Source: Acidobacteriota bacterium
GTDB lineage: Bacteria; Acidobacteriota; Blastocatellia; Pyrinomonadales; Pyrinomonadaceae
Direction: 5' to 3'
Assembly (NCBI GenBank): GCA_020199835.1
Contig: JAIVJV010000008.1
Span: 463,712 to 527,711 of the forward strand
DNA: 64,000 bases
Both the position numbers and the translations under genes were made by a program. This document shows, one piece after another, positions 16,687-30,200 of this stretch. The notes under the pieces were generated by a model, which made no database searches, was not told the origin of the DNA, and saw only the letters and a program-made list of their open reading frames with translations. Position 1 is the first letter of the stretch; the number at the start of each line of letters is the position of its first letter.

Positions 16687-18444
16687 ATGCGGCCGTTCAC
16701 ATACGTTCGACTCGCTGTTTTTCTTCTGCTTCCCTTTCTGTTTTCCTGCCGGCAACCGCCAACATCAAACACTGCCACAGGGACCGCCAAACCAGAACAA
16801 CGAAAAATCGGCACACGGGGCGGGAAGTTGGTCTATCGTGTATCTTCGCCGCCCAAAACATTCAACTATCTTGTCGCAAACGACGAACCATCGATCGTAG
16901 CAGCGTTCTTCCTGCTCAACAGCCGGCTGGTGGAGTTCGATCATTCAACGCAATCCTACGTGCCTGGTCTCGCGGAAGCGTGGACCATGGGCCCTGATCG
17001 CCGTTCGGTCGACATCAGGCTTCGAGATGGCCTGAAGTTTTCGGACGGGAACCCTCTGAGGAGTAGTGACGTGGCGTTCACGCTGGAGGCTGCTTACGAT
17101 GAGCGGAACAAGGCAGAAGTGTTCCGTGATGCACTCCTGATCAACGGCAAGCCGATATCTTTAAAGGTGATCGATGATCGAAATCTCCAGTTTGTCTTTC
17201 CGGAAACGATAGCGGCCGCAGACAATTACCTCTATAACATCGCCGTGCTGTCCAGGAACGCTCTCGAATCCGATCAAAAAGCGGGCCGGCTTTCCGAGGC
17301 GTGGAAGATAACGGCGCCGCCGGCGTCCGTGGTCTCGAGCGGTCCGTTCGTTGTCGCGTCAGCGGCCGCCGCCGAGCGGATCGTCCTCAAACGCAATCCC
17401 CATTACTGGAAAAGCGATGCACAAGGAATGCAGCTCCCGTATCTTGATGAACTGACCCTCCAAGTAGTCCCCGATGCGAATCAGGCACGCGCCGGATTGG
17501 ACCAGTCCACAATTGATATCGTGGACCGTATACGCCCGACGGATTACGCTTCGCTGCTGAACGCCGGCGGAGCCGTGAGAGCCTTCGATCTCGGCCCAAG
17601 TCTTGGTGTCGATTATATTTGGTTCAATCTGAACCCCGCGAAGGCAGACGGCACACCGATAAATCCGGTCAAGCTCGCATGGTTCTCGGATTCGAGGTTT
17701 AGAAGGGCGATTTCAATGGCGGTTGACCGCGACTCGATCGCCAGGTCGACCCTGCAGGGTTTGGCAACGCCGCTCTACGGCGTTGTTTCACCGGCGAACC
17801 GAATCTGGGCCAATCCCGATCTACCGAAGATCGCGTACGACCTTGGTCAAGCAGCTTCGCTGCTGGAACAAGCTGGTTTCACCAGGCGCGGAGCCGCCGA
17901 TGCCCCCGAACTGGTGGACGCACAGGGCAATCGCGTCGAGTTCTCGCTGCTGGTCCCTGCTGAGAACGAACCCCGCAAGCTGATAGCCGCGGTGATCCAG
18001 GAAGATTTGGCGAAGCTCGGCATAAGAATGCAGGTCGTGCCGATCGAATTCGCCGCTGTCACGAACGCCTGGACCAAGTCTTATGATTACGATGCGATAC
18101 TGCTCGGTCTCTCCGTTACGGACCTTGAGCCATCAACGTACGCCAACTTGATGCTGAGCAGCGGCGAAGCGCATCACTGGAGGCCGAATCAAAAGTCGCC
18201 GGCAAACGAATGGGAAATGAAGGTTGATGGGCTTTTCGCCGAGCAGGCCCGCGAGTCCGATCCGGAAATACGAAAATCGAAATTTCACGAGATTCAACGA
18301 ATCGTAGCAAACGAATCGCCCGTCATCCCGGTCGTCAGCCGCCACGTTGTTTCGGCGGCGAACTCACGCGTCGGAAACTTCTCACCGAGCCCGATCTTCC
18401 CTTACTCGATGTGGAATGCGGACGAGCTTTTTATCAAACAATAA
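16687..18444 (+). CDS. ABC transporter substrate-binding lipoprotein (SBP_bac_5 family)
   Basis: A 585-residue lipoprotein with signal peptide MRPFTYVRLAVFLLLPF and lipobox LFSC (Cys21). The rest is an SBP_bac_5 domain, as in DppA/OppA: FNYLVANDEPSIVAAFFLL, LAEAWTMGPDRRSVDIRLRD, GLKFSDGNPLRSSDVAFT and a C-terminal AMAVDRDSIA-like region. It binds oligopeptides or similar ligands for the two permeases encoded divergently. The ATG at 16687 gives the clean lipoprotein signal; an upstream GTG does not. Its 3' end converges with the first subtilase gene. Confidence 0.88.
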   Translation: MRPFTYVRLAVFLLLPFLFSCRQPPTSNTATGTAKPEQRKIGTRGGKLVYRVSSPPKTFNYLVANDEPSIVAAFFLLNSRLVEFDHSTQSYVPGLAEAWTMGPDRRSVDIRLRDGLKFSDGNPLRSSDVAFTLEAAYDERNKAEVFRDALLINGKPISLKVIDDRNLQFVFPETIAAADNYLYNIAVLSRNALESDQKAGRLSEAWKITAPPASVVSSGPFVVASAAAAERIVLKRNPHYWKSDAQGMQLPYLDELTLQVVPDANQARAGLDQSTIDIVDRIRPTDYASLLNAGGAVRAFDLGPSLGVDYIWFNLNPAKADGTPINPVKLAWFSDSRFRRAISMAVDRDSIARSTLQGLATPLYGVVSPANRIWANPDLPKIAYDLGQAASLLEQAGFTRRGAADAPELVDAQGNRVEFSLLVPAENEPRKLIAAVIQEDLAKLGIRMQVVPIEFAAVTNAWTKSYDYDAILLGLSVTDLEPSTYANLMLSSGEAHHWRPNQKSPANEWEMKVDGLFAEQARESDPEIRKSKFHEIQRIVANESPVIPVVSRHVVSAANSRVGNFSPSPIFPYSMWNADELFIKQ

Positions 18445-18459
18445 GATAACGACGGCGAT

Positions 18460-20871
<2,412 letters not shown>

Positions 20872-20916
20872 CGGATTCCTCCTGGTTTCATGTAGCCTGA
20901 GATTACTTAAGGCGGC

Positions 20917-20943
20917 TTGAGATTTACTTGAGGTCTGCTTGAG
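20917..20943. promoter_or_regulatory. SARP-like operator: three direct repeats at 11-bp spacing
   Basis: TTGAG starts at 20917, 20928 and 20939, exactly 11 bp apart. On the minus strand, which the subtilase uses, these read CTCAA. Seven bases past the last box comes TAAGTA, a possible -10 element. The geometry is that of SARP activator sites. The cognate activator is likely the BTAD protein encoded at 27265-30522. Confidence 0.65.
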
Positions 20944-20964
20944 CCTGTTAACTACCTAAGAGGA

Positions 20965-20994
20965 GAAAGGCTGCCCGAGATCGGACAGCCTTTC
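20965..20994. terminator. Hairpin terminator after the M36-like protease gene
   Basis: Perfect 9-bp stem GAAAGGCTG / CAGCCTTTC with a 12-base loop, 27 bases past the stop of the minus-strand gene and before the next promoter. The trailing bases are only partly T-rich. Confidence 0.6.
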
Positions 20995-21020
20995 TGGAAA
21001 GACACGAATGCTCCAGCGAA

Positions 21021-24000
21021 TTAGAGTATTCGGAAGGAAACGGTTTTGGTCAGCGGATTGATTGTAAACCGGACTAAACGAGTGAGTACATTCGTCGTGG
21101 CTGACACAGTCGAGCTTCCGCCTACCGTTCGCGTACCGCCGTTCTCGTTAGACGAGCCCTGCGGAAGCAACTGATTCGATACGATCTGGAACGTGCTCGG
21201 ACCGTTCGCAAACCCGAGTACACGGAAGACGTACGTTGTATTCGGCTGAACAGCGGACGAGACGAACTCGGTCGCCGTTGCTCCGGCCGAACGCATCAGG
21301 ATCTTCCCGTCCATAGTTCGCAGCTCAAAGTCCAAATCGACCGCCGTAGCCGAGGTGAGCTGTCCCTCGAGAGCCAGCGCATCGGACTTGGTGGTGACGA
21401 GTACGTCGTCCCATGTGATGCCTTTGAATGTAGGGCTGCCCCATGTGGCGCTTGTGCCGACCGTGGCAGTTGGCTCGCCACCGAGCAATGTTCCGGTCCT
21501 CGTTTCCGTAAAGATCGAATACGTGACCGCTGCCGGCGGGTTCGAAGAACCATCTCCACTTTGTGAACCCGTGCCGACCGTCGAGCCTGCAAACGCGTTT
21601 GCAAAGACTTTGGCGTCGAAGCTGAACATCTGCGCCATCGGGTCGTTGAATTCAATCCGTTTCGCGGCGGATGTTTGCCCGAGAGTCAGTGTCTGGTTGT
21701 AGAGGAACGTGTTGCCGTTCGCGTCCGCGTTGCGAACTGTTACGGACGGATTCGAGATGCTCACGATTTGGAATTCGAGCGGTTTGTACAGAGTCTTGTC
21801 TGTCGAGAATGCACCGCGCGCATTTGTCAGACGATTGTCAAAAGCCAACACGCCATTCGCGAACGACACATTGGAGATGGCTGAATCGACTTGAGCTGTA
21901 ACGTCCTGACGTGTTTGTAATGCCCTTGACGAACCCGAAAAATTGGACCATCCGAGCTGGCCGGTCGAGTTCACCCCTATTGCCCGGACAACATATTCGC
22001 TGTCGAACACGTCTTTCAGGCCTGTCGGCGCAAAGATCTCGAAGATCGGCCCGTTGTCGTCCCACGAGGTTTGATTTCCCGCAGTGAAGAATGCATGGCG
22101 GTAGCCTGTCGTCGAGGCATCACCGTCGGCATACACGCGCTTGCCGTTCGGTTCTCGCTGGCCGGCAAGTGCGGTCTTGCGCTTGAGAACTTCGTAGGCA
22201 ACTGCGCCCGGCACAGCATCCCACGTAACCGTTACGCTTTTTGCCGAAGATGGGCTGACCTTCACGTTTTGCGGAACCGCCGGAGCCGCCTGATCACCGG
22301 CGAAGTGTGAAACCTGCGTCGAGATCGTCGCCTGTCCGCCACTAACTTCGCGGGCATTAATGCCGAGTTCTTTCGCAGCGAAGATCTGTTCGATCATCGC
22401 ACGATGCTTTCCGGGCGCGTCAGGATCGGTCGAATCCGACGGATATAGCATCTGGTCCGCGACGATGAAGGCATCACGAGCCTTGACCATCGTATCCGGG
22501 GACGTAGTGCCGAGGATGTACATCGAGCCGAGGAAATCGCGCTCGAAGATGTTGGTCCCAAGGGTGATGGCCTTCTGCGGCAGACCGTCCTTGGCCCGCG
22601 GACGCTTAAAGGTCGTAGCCTGCGGATAGACGCGATTCATCATCTCGCGAATGTCCCACATCGTTGACATGTAGATCTCGCCGTCGCGATGCTCTTCAAC
22701 CTGGCCGGCCGCACCGAAAGTTCCGTAGTCGGAATATTTAAGGGTCGAACGTGCGCTGCGGATATACGCGATCGAATCCGGATCGCGTCCGTTGTCACGA
22801 AAGAGCTGGCGGAAGCCTTTTGCGTTGACGACATAGTCGCCAAGGCTTGCATTGTCCGTGATGGTGAAGGCCCACATGTCTGCCTGGCCCTCGTTCAAGG
22901 CGCTTCCTTCATCGCCTTCCAGTCCGGCGATCGGTGATGTGATTGCGTGCATCCCTTCGTGATACGGAACTGTTCCCTCGAGAGCGAGGTCGTTAAAGAA
23001 GTAACCATGGCCGTAAACCGTCGGGTTCACGACGACCGGCGATTTGCTGGCTGTGACGGCTTCGATCAGCGACGTCAAATTAAATGCGAGGGCATTGTCG
23101 AGGCCCAAAACGATTTCGACGAAGTCAGGATGCGTTGGATCAGGCACATCACCGTTGGCGACATCTATCGCGAGCAGAACATTGGGAATGTGGACCGTTG
23201 CGGGAAGCGGAGTCGTCTTGTTTGGATAATCGTCCGGGAAAGCGCCGCCGCCGATGGTCGTGTTATCGCCGCCGATATGCAGGTAGTCAACATACTCGAC
23301 GAGATAAGTTACGAAGAAGAACGCATTGATCTCGTCCTGGTGTTCGGCTGGTTCAGCAAGCTGATCTTGTTCATTTGTGCGAGCTTCCAGTGCTGCCGGG
23401 TCGTCCTTGCGGAAGTGCCAGGTGCCGAGCGCGGCCTGTCCGAACGGCTGCTTTGTCGCGAGTGCATTGTTGACGATGGTGTGGGCTCCGGTCAGAGTAC
23501 CATTCACGCCGGTTACTCGGTTCGACGGATCGAAAGAGCGCAAATTCACACGCTCCTGTCCGCACGGCGCCACAACGCCGTCTGTCGTGCACGAGCTGAT
23601 TATGCTGTTGCCCTTCAGATTTTGATCGATCTGCGGGTACTTCGGATAGATGTCCGCGGTTTCCGCTCCGGGCGTGGTTTGAAACGCTGAAAAGTCTTTG
23701 CGTGCTAGGATCTCACCGGTGTTTGCATCGACAGTGACCATGTACAAGCCGAATGGATTGGTCGAAAACCTGGCGACTTTCCAGGCGAGACGATAGCCAT
23801 CCGCAGTTGGGTAGATTGCGAGAGTAGGCGGAATGTTCTCTACCGCCGCCAGTTGCTGCGAGAGGATCGATAAACCGTTCTGGAGAAGATTTGTCGCAGC
23901 GGCAGGGAGCCCAACGTAGAACTGCTTCAGATCGTTCACCGCCGCCGTTCGTGCCTGTTGTGCGGTCAAGGACGGCTGAGTGTTGACGGCAACATCGCGA

Positions 24001-24569
24001 AAGAACGGGCCTGACGCCATGATGACCTGCTTGTTCGCGTTCATCACAATGCCGATGCCGCCATTTTCAACCGCGACGCCGTTGAACGTCTGCTGAAATC
24101 TAACAAGATGTCCGCCGAGCGCGTTGCGGGAGCTGAAGACGCGGAAGTTATTCGACTCGGTTACGCCGAAGATGACCGCGTTCTGCATGACGAACGCGCG
24201 TGCTGCTTCTTCCGGCGTGCCCGTATACGGCTGGGAGGCAAAGTCGTACATCACTTCGGGCGATCCGCCAAAGTCGTTCCAGCGTGTGGTCATACCTGGC
24301 GAGTTCACCGATGTCTTGAGGTTGTTGAGAGCGGCGAGTTGTGCGGATGTTGCCTGGCGAACGTTCGGCAAATTCCGCGAGGCGTTCAGATCGAAGTTCG
24401 GAGCGGAACGTTTGTAAAGCTCCTTCACAGCTTCCGATGCTCCGGGCGCGGCCTTGCCTGTATCGAACGGTAGCGAAACCGTCGCTCCGAGGATCGCGGC
24501 AGCCGCGGTAAGCAACATCGCGAACCGAACCAGGCTCTTCCTTCTAACTGTTGTGGTAGTGTCTTTCAT
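21021..24569 (-). CDS. Secreted M36 (fungalysin-like) metalloprotease
   Basis: A 1182-residue secreted zinc metalloprotease. Signal peptide from MKDTTTTVRRKSLVRFAML, then an FTP/PepSY-like propeptide (about 90-300). The zinc motif HEGMH is at residues 537-541 (His537, Glu538, His541), with the third ligand in ALNEGQADMWAF. After the catalytic domain come an FN3-like module (VPQNVKVSPSSAKSVTVTWD) and beta-rich C-terminal parts that end in a PPC-like fold. The start at 24569 has AAAGGAGGAAGG just upstream. It begins 10 bases after the upstream subtilase stops, so the two form one operon. Confidence 0.88.
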   Translation of the reverse strand: MKDTTTTVRRKSLVRFAMLLTAAAAILGATVSLPFDTGKAAPGASEAVKELYKRSAPNFDLNASRNLPNVRQATSAQLAALNNLKTSVNSPGMTTRWNDFGGSPEVMYDFASQPYTGTPEEAARAFVMQNAVIFGVTESNNFRVFSSRNALGGHLVRFQQTFNGVAVENGGIGIVMNANKQVIMASGPFFRDVAVNTQPSLTAQQARTAAVNDLKQFYVGLPAAATNLLQNGLSILSQQLAAVENIPPTLAIYPTADGYRLAWKVARFSTNPFGLYMVTVDANTGEILARKDFSAFQTTPGAETADIYPKYPQIDQNLKGNSIISSCTTDGVVAPCGQERVNLRSFDPSNRVTGVNGTLTGAHTIVNNALATKQPFGQAALGTWHFRKDDPAALEARTNEQDQLAEPAEHQDEINAFFFVTYLVEYVDYLHIGGDNTTIGGGAFPDDYPNKTTPLPATVHIPNVLLAIDVANGDVPDPTHPDFVEIVLGLDNALAFNLTSLIEAVTASKSPVVVNPTVYGHGYFFNDLALEGTVPYHEGMHAITSPIAGLEGDEGSALNEGQADMWAFTITDNASLGDYVVNAKGFRQLFRDNGRDPDSIAYIRSARSTLKYSDYGTFGAAGQVEEHRDGEIYMSTMWDIREMMNRVYPQATTFKRPRAKDGLPQKAITLGTNIFERDFLGSMYILGTTSPDTMVKARDAFIVADQMLYPSDSTDPDAPGKHRAMIEQIFAAKELGINAREVSGGQATISTQVSHFAGDQAAPAVPQNVKVSPSSAKSVTVTWDAVPGAVAYEVLKRKTALAGQREPNGKRVYADGDASTTGYRHAFFTAGNQTSWDDNGPIFEIFAPTGLKDVFDSEYVVRAIGVNSTGQLGWSNFSGSSRALQTRQDVTAQVDSAISNVSFANGVLAFDNRLTNARGAFSTDKTLYKPLEFQIVSISNPSVTVRNADANGNTFLYNQTLTLGQTSAAKRIEFNDPMAQMFSFDAKVFANAFAGSTVGTGSQSGDGSSNPPAAVTYSIFTETRTGTLLGGEPTATVGTSATWGSPTFKGITWDDVLVTTKSDALALEGQLTSATAVDLDFELRTMDGKILMRSAGATATEFVSSAVQPNTTYVFRVLGFANGPSTFQIVSNQLLPQGSSNENGGTRTVGGSSTVSATTNVLTRLVRFTINPLTKTVSFRIL

Positions 24570-24579
24570 CCTTCCTCCT

Positions 24580-27144
24580 TTAGCCGCCCGTCGTAAACAA
24601 CGTTCGATAAGTGGTGAGTTTTTGTGCAAGTACGGCGCGGGATACCGTTGTTGCCGGCTCGAATCGTGGTCCCGGGATCACCACGAATTGGCCCGGAGCT
24701 ATTTCACGAACTTCAGCCGGAAAGACTTCGAACAGGCCTTTATTGATTGCAATCTGAACGTAACCACGAAGCGATCCGGGTATCTGGGCGTTGTCGCTAA
24801 GTGCCGTACCGTTCGCCGTGACAGTGGTGTTTGCAAGAGCGCGTGCCGCAGCGTCGTGGCCGAGTGCTTTCACTAACGCGACCGCAAGGTCAAGGCGATT
24901 TACTAAGCCTGCCGGATTGAACGACGTGCCTGAGGCGGCGATCATTCCTGTGGGAGTGAAATCGAAGTCGCGGTTCGTTGATCCGCGAGCAGTAGCGTAT
25001 TCGGCGAACAGCCGAAGATCTCCACTTACGTCAATGAACTTCGGCGTCGAGCCAAGGGTCTGACGAAGGCTCGTGTTCAAGGCGAGTGAACGCGCCAGGT
25101 CCTCGCGAGTGACGGTCGAATCTGGACGGAAGGTTCCGTCTGCGAAGGTGTCGATCAAGCGGCTCTTTAACGCCGCTTCGATCGCTGCCCGTTGCGGATG
25201 TCCCTGGATGTCGGCTATCACCGGCAGAATGAATCTCGTTTGTGTAATGTTTCCATCGACCGGTCCCGGAGCCGCTAACTGAGTTGGCGACGATGCCTGT
25301 GGCGCCGCGGTTAAACCGCGCGCTCCGCGTATCTCGAGTATCCATGTTCCCGGTTCGGGATTCTGGACCACGATCTGTCGCTTATCCGAACCAATTACCG
25401 GAAAGTCGATCGCCGTCGAAAAGTTCACTCCGCTCGGGCTGGTTAAGCGCATCCCGACAAGATTTCCGGTTCCTTCTTCGGCAATCGTGTCGACCGTCGC
25501 AAAGACATCAAGAACGTTGATACCCGGCTCGACGGTGAACGTTCTCGCGTTCGCCGATGCCGGCCCAGAGACGTCAGGACTGAAATCGATGTGGAAGTTC
25601 TGCACGGGCGGACCCTCTTCACCGAAGGTCACGTTGTACGTGGCGTCCTGAATGTTCGTATAGGGTTTGGAGCGGTTGTAAACCTTATCGACCGCAGCGT
25701 GTGCGTTGACAAAACCGGCACCGACTTCCCATTCCTCGCGCCCCGGCATTTTGGTGGCAGTCGAAGTAAGGATCTCGCGGATCTCATCCGGCGAAAGCGT
25801 TGGATCGGCATCGAGCATCAGAGCGACGACACCGGCGATGTAAGGCGTGGCCATCGATGTGCCGGAGATCTGCGTGTAGAACGGGATGTGTGCGGGCGGA
25901 AGATCCGCATCGGCGTCGAGCCCGTTCGACGTGAGATTGACAGTTGAGCGTACAGATACAAGGGCGGAGGTGAACCTACCAGCGTTCGTCTCGTAAATGC
26001 GGCCGGTGCCTGGAGCGGTGATCGTCGGAGCATTGAAGTCATCATTGGGATCTTCGTTGCTCAGCCGAATATCACGGCGAACTCCCCGTGAAGAGAAGTC
26101 AGCCAGATCGCCTTCTTTCGAACCCGCCGCAACGCCGATCACCCACGGAGCCTTTGCAAAATGGTTGTACGTGTCCTTCGTGGGCCCGTCATTTCCGGCT
26201 GCGAAGATAACCGCGATGTTTCGGTCATATGCCATTTTTGAGGCGATCGTGATCGGGTTGTCGGGGTTGAATGCAGCCGCGCTGCCGTAGCTGTTCGAAA
26301 CGACGCGGATGTTGTAGCGGAATTGATTTGCCAGTCCCCATTCCCACGCAGCGAGGCCGTTTATTACGAAAATTCCCGCCCCAAGCCCCGCACCGATGAT
26401 CTTCGCCCCCGGGGCAACGCCCGTGTAAAGGCCTCCCGATCGCAATCCCGTTCCGCCGATGATCCCTGCGCAGTGAGTGCCGTGGCCGACGGTTTGGTCG
26501 GTGTTCGGCACGTTCTCGATCGAGACGTGAGGAGTGAAACCGGGCAGTGTTCCTGCCGCGACGGGAGTCTGCACATTCTGAATAACTTTAGTCCCGAATT
26601 GGAGATCAGCGTGTGTTGCGTCGACGCCCGAGTCGATGACTAACACCGAAAAATCACCGGAGCCCGAAACCGGCATTCCGCCGTTCCGCAGCGTCATTGC
26701 AGCGTCCGTCTGCACTTTCTGGACCCCGCCCAGGACGCGTGCCTGATGCATGTAGTACATCAAGGGGTCGTTGGACCACAGCGATCTCACTGCGGGGTTC
26801 GCGGCCAGCGCGCGCACCTGGCCCGCGGTCAGCGGCTGCGCGACCATCCCCAGCGTCGGAAACGTTTGGCCGCCGGTCACGCCGACTGAACGCAAGACGT
26901 TAAGATGCTCGTCCCGCAATCCGTTCGACGACTTGAAGGCAACGATAACCATTCCGGCGTCGGCGTCGTTCCCGACTCCCGCTATACCGGCGCCCAGCGC
27001 TGGGCTAAGCGTTGCGCTTCCAACTGGCGCCGATAAAGCGGGAGCGAGGGGCGAATATGGCGTTAGCCATAATCCGCTACCCAACGCGAACAAAAACAGA
27101 AGGGTGAGCGTCCTTCTTAACAGGATCCTCTTTCGAAAGTTCAC
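24580..27144 (-). CDS. Secreted subtilisin-like protease with C-terminal SLH-type domains
   Basis: An 854-residue secreted S8 protease. N-terminal signal anchor (RTLTLLFLFALGSGLWL), propeptide (about 60-125), then the triad Asp171 (LVIDSGVDATHADL), His221 (GHGTHCAGI) and Ser430 (GTSMATPYIAG), with AAGN at the oxyanion site. After a beta domain (about 500-640), the last 200 residues look like SLH repeats (IDTFADGTFRPDSTVTREDL and later copies), which would tie the enzyme to the cell surface. It is the first gene of a two-gene operon with the M36 protease. TTGAG boxes precede it. Confidence 0.9.
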   Translation of the reverse strand: MNFRKRILLRRTLTLLFLFALGSGLWLTPYSPLAPALSAPVGSATLSPALGAGIAGVGNDADAGMVIVAFKSSNGLRDEHLNVLRSVGVTGGQTFPTLGMVAQPLTAGQVRALAANPAVRSLWSNDPLMYYMHQARVLGGVQKVQTDAAMTLRNGGMPVSGSGDFSVLVIDSGVDATHADLQFGTKVIQNVQTPVAAGTLPGFTPHVSIENVPNTDQTVGHGTHCAGIIGGTGLRSGGLYTGVAPGAKIIGAGLGAGIFVINGLAAWEWGLANQFRYNIRVVSNSYGSAAAFNPDNPITIASKMAYDRNIAVIFAAGNDGPTKDTYNHFAKAPWVIGVAAGSKEGDLADFSSRGVRRDIRLSNEDPNDDFNAPTITAPGTGRIYETNAGRFTSALVSVRSTVNLTSNGLDADADLPPAHIPFYTQISGTSMATPYIAGVVALMLDADPTLSPDEIREILTSTATKMPGREEWEVGAGFVNAHAAVDKVYNRSKPYTNIQDATYNVTFGEEGPPVQNFHIDFSPDVSGPASANARTFTVEPGINVLDVFATVDTIAEEGTGNLVGMRLTSPSGVNFSTAIDFPVIGSDKRQIVVQNPEPGTWILEIRGARGLTAAPQASSPTQLAAPGPVDGNITQTRFILPVIADIQGHPQRAAIEAALKSRLIDTFADGTFRPDSTVTREDLARSLALNTSLRQTLGSTPKFIDVSGDLRLFAEYATARGSTNRDFDFTPTGMIAASGTSFNPAGLVNRLDLAVALVKALGHDAAARALANTTVTANGTALSDNAQIPGSLRGYVQIAINKGLFEVFPAEVREIAPGQFVVIPGPRFEPATTVSRAVLAQKLTTYRTLFTTGG

Positions 27145-27206
27145 GGTCTTGTCTCCTTGACGATCAATTCGGGAAATTAACTGTCAGCGAGAATAGAGGA
27201 AGGGCT

Positions 27207-27253
27207 TTGAGAAAAACTTGAGCGGAGATCTGAGGAGTTGAGGCGAACTTGAG
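27207..27253. promoter_or_regulatory. SARP-like operator: two pairs of 11-bp direct repeats
   Basis: TTGAG at 27207 and 27218 and again at 27238 and 27249; each pair is 11 bp apart. A weaker CTGAG lies between them at 27230. The first pair, TTGAGAAAAACTTGAG, repeats the half-site found at 31441. The site lies between the regulator's stop codon and the subtilase start, on the promoter side of the subtilase. Confidence 0.65.
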
Positions 27254-27264
27254 GCTGCGCGCCT

Positions 27265-30200
27265 TTATTTTATAAGTTCTGCAAACAAACGCTTTGTTTC
27301 TTCGGACGGCTCGATGCCAAGTTCGGTGTGCAGGTTTTTTTTCATTCTTTCGAAATGCTTCTTAACGGACACTGGCTTGCCTTGGGCCGCGAACGCTTTC
27401 ATCGTCAGCCGATGCATGTCCTCGCGAAACGGATCGCCTGCCAACGCTTCGCCCGCGTACCTCAACGCATCGGTCCAGTGTTTTTCTAAGAGCGAGAGTT
27501 TTGCAAGAGCGGCAACGACACGTGCAGCCTGTTCTGAGTAGAAGTGGCGTCTTTCATCGGCCCATCCCTCGTAAACGCCGGACATGAAATCCCCCCGGTA
27601 GATCTTGTGGGCGAATTCGAGACTTGCCCGTTCATGCGCCGCGTCTTTCTCGCGTTTTGCTTTTTCCGCTTCGACAATCCACCGCTCGAATTCTTCGGTG
27701 TCGATGGAATATGAAAGCTCGGGATTGAGCTGATAAGCACCATCTCGAAACATAAGAAAGTTCTGCTTGAAGGGCTGACGACTGTTGAGCGCTTTTCGGA
27801 TATGCGAGATCGTAGGATGAAAATTCTTCTCGACGGTTTCAAGGTCCTCATCGCGCCAGAATGCCTCGATCAGTACCTCCTTCAAAACACGTCGATTCTT
27901 GCTGGTTGCTATGTAGCAGAAGATGTCTCGTGCCCGCCGCGTCGTCCAGGCGTCGGCGGCAAACTGAACGGAAGGATCGCGGAATATCTCCACTGGGCCG
28001 AGCACCCGTATAGTGAGATCCGTGATCGGCGCAGGCGGTTCTAAATGAGATTGGACGCGCGCCGGTCGCACCGAACGTTCCGCACTGAGTTCCTCGCGAA
28101 GATCTACGGGCAGGCGGTCCGCGATGTCTTCATGTCCGAATATCGCCGGATTTCGCCGGATCTCCCGGCGCAGCCAGTACTCGTAATCGAAACGATTAGA
28201 AAGATCCAAAGCCCGCCTGACGGACTCGATCATGTCTTTCGTGTTTCTTTGAACGAAGTAGGTCTCGGCCAGGAGCATCGCTGTCAACGCTTCGTCGTAG
28301 TAGTGATTGTGGCGGTTGAAATAATCGAGCAGTTCACGGAGGTGCACGTCAAGTTCTTCTGAGATGCCTTCGGCAAGATCAAGTTGATAGCGACGCAGAC
28401 GCGCGGTGTGGACCCCGAGTTCGTTGCCTTGGCGTTCACGTCCCGTGATCAAAGCGTCCAGCAACGCGCGCGCCTTCGGTAGTTCACCACGCAGGCGGAA
28501 GAAAGCCGCGCGTTCTTCGTTCAACTCCTTCGACGTGATGTCGATCCCGGCCTCATCGTATGCATTCGCGGCCCGCTCGTAGAATTCCTCAGCGTGAGCG
28601 AAGTCGCCTTTCTCGCGATAGAAATTCGCGTAGGCTTCGAATATTTCGCCCCGCAAAAACCGAAGATTATAGAGTTGGCACAGCTCGAGCGAGCGGCTCA
28701 GGTGTTTCTCGGTGTCTTCAAATTCGCCGCGGTAAAGATGCAGGCGTGCCACGTTCAAGTGACCGATGGCCTCCTGCGGCAGTTGCTTGTCGGGCTGGCC
28801 CTCGCGAAAAATGCGTCTAAACCACCGCAAAGCCTCACCAAAATCTCCGCGAAAGCCCGGGGCAAGCGCGAGATTATGTGTCACGAGGCGAACGTATTGG
28901 TCGTTTCCAAGTTTGTCTGCCAGTTCGAGGGCGATCCTGAATTGTTGTTCGGCCTCGGTCCATTTCCCCTGGACGATTAGACACAGGCCGCGCGTGTTAG
29001 CGCACTTCATGAATGTTTCCGAAGTATGCGACACGAGAGTTTCGGCACGCTCGATAAGTGAGAACGCCTCGACGTATCGACCGCGGCGACGCGCGAGACT
29101 GGCGAGGGAGTGAAGAGCTTCGCCTTCTCCGGTTGAATCCCCGGTTTTGTTTAGAAGCTCAACGGCGCGGTTCAGAAGTTTCGACGACTTTTCAAGCTCG
29201 CCGTGAAGCCGTGCAACCTCAGCCTTATGCAGCAGCGAGCGAGGATGTTCCTCGAGGGATCGATCGGGTATCTGTTCCGCGAGCGACCCAAGTGAAGTGA
29301 ACGCACCGGCGGCGATCCATTCGTTTCCCGTTTCTGCGATCACCGACGCTGCACGATCGAAGTTTCGCGCGTCAATCAGATAAGGCAGGGCCACCTCCCA
29401 CTTTCGGTGTTTGAGAAAGTGGTCGGCGATCCGGTTCCGTTCTCCGGCGACGCGTGCCTGGCCGACGTCGGATCGCAAGCGGCGAACTAGAAACTCGCGA
29501 AAGAGAGGATGGAATCTATATTCCTCGCCCGTCTGACGATCACCGGCAACGGTAAGAAACACGTTCTTCTGCGCGAGTTCGGGGAGTGCGGCCGAGCAGC
29601 GCAACTCCGGAAACAGCGCGCTGCAGAGATCGAGTTGCAGCGATTCGAGCAGGGAAAGATCCATCAGCAACCTCTGCGTGTCAGCCGACTCCCGCGAAAA
29701 AACCTCTTCCGCGAAATAGTCGAAGATGTCGCGTTCCGATTGCTGCAGAATGTGATGCAGGTCCAACGCCGCCGGTCCGTTCGCAGAATGCATCTCCTGC
29801 TCGGCAACCTGACGTACAAGCTGAAGCGCAGTTATCCAGCCCTGGGTTCGCCCGCGATACTCGGCTATCTCTTCCTCTTTCAGCTCGACGTTGAGCGTTT
29901 GTTTGAACAGCTCTTTCACTTCGTCGTCGGTGAACAGAAGATCGTCGCGGGTTATCATCAACGCAGCCGACTGTGTCTTTCGCCGCATGGTCGCGAGCGG
30001 TGGAAGGTCGCGGGTCGTTATGATCAGATGGACCAGGTCGGACGAATATTGCACGAGCCGATCGACCAGCTTGTGAACGATCGTATCGCGCCCGATGTGG
30101 TGATAGTCATCCAAAACAAGAATGAATGGCTGCTCGACGGATTGAAGTATCTCGTTTATCAGCAGGTCGGCTGATCGTTCAGGAAACCGAAGCACCTCTT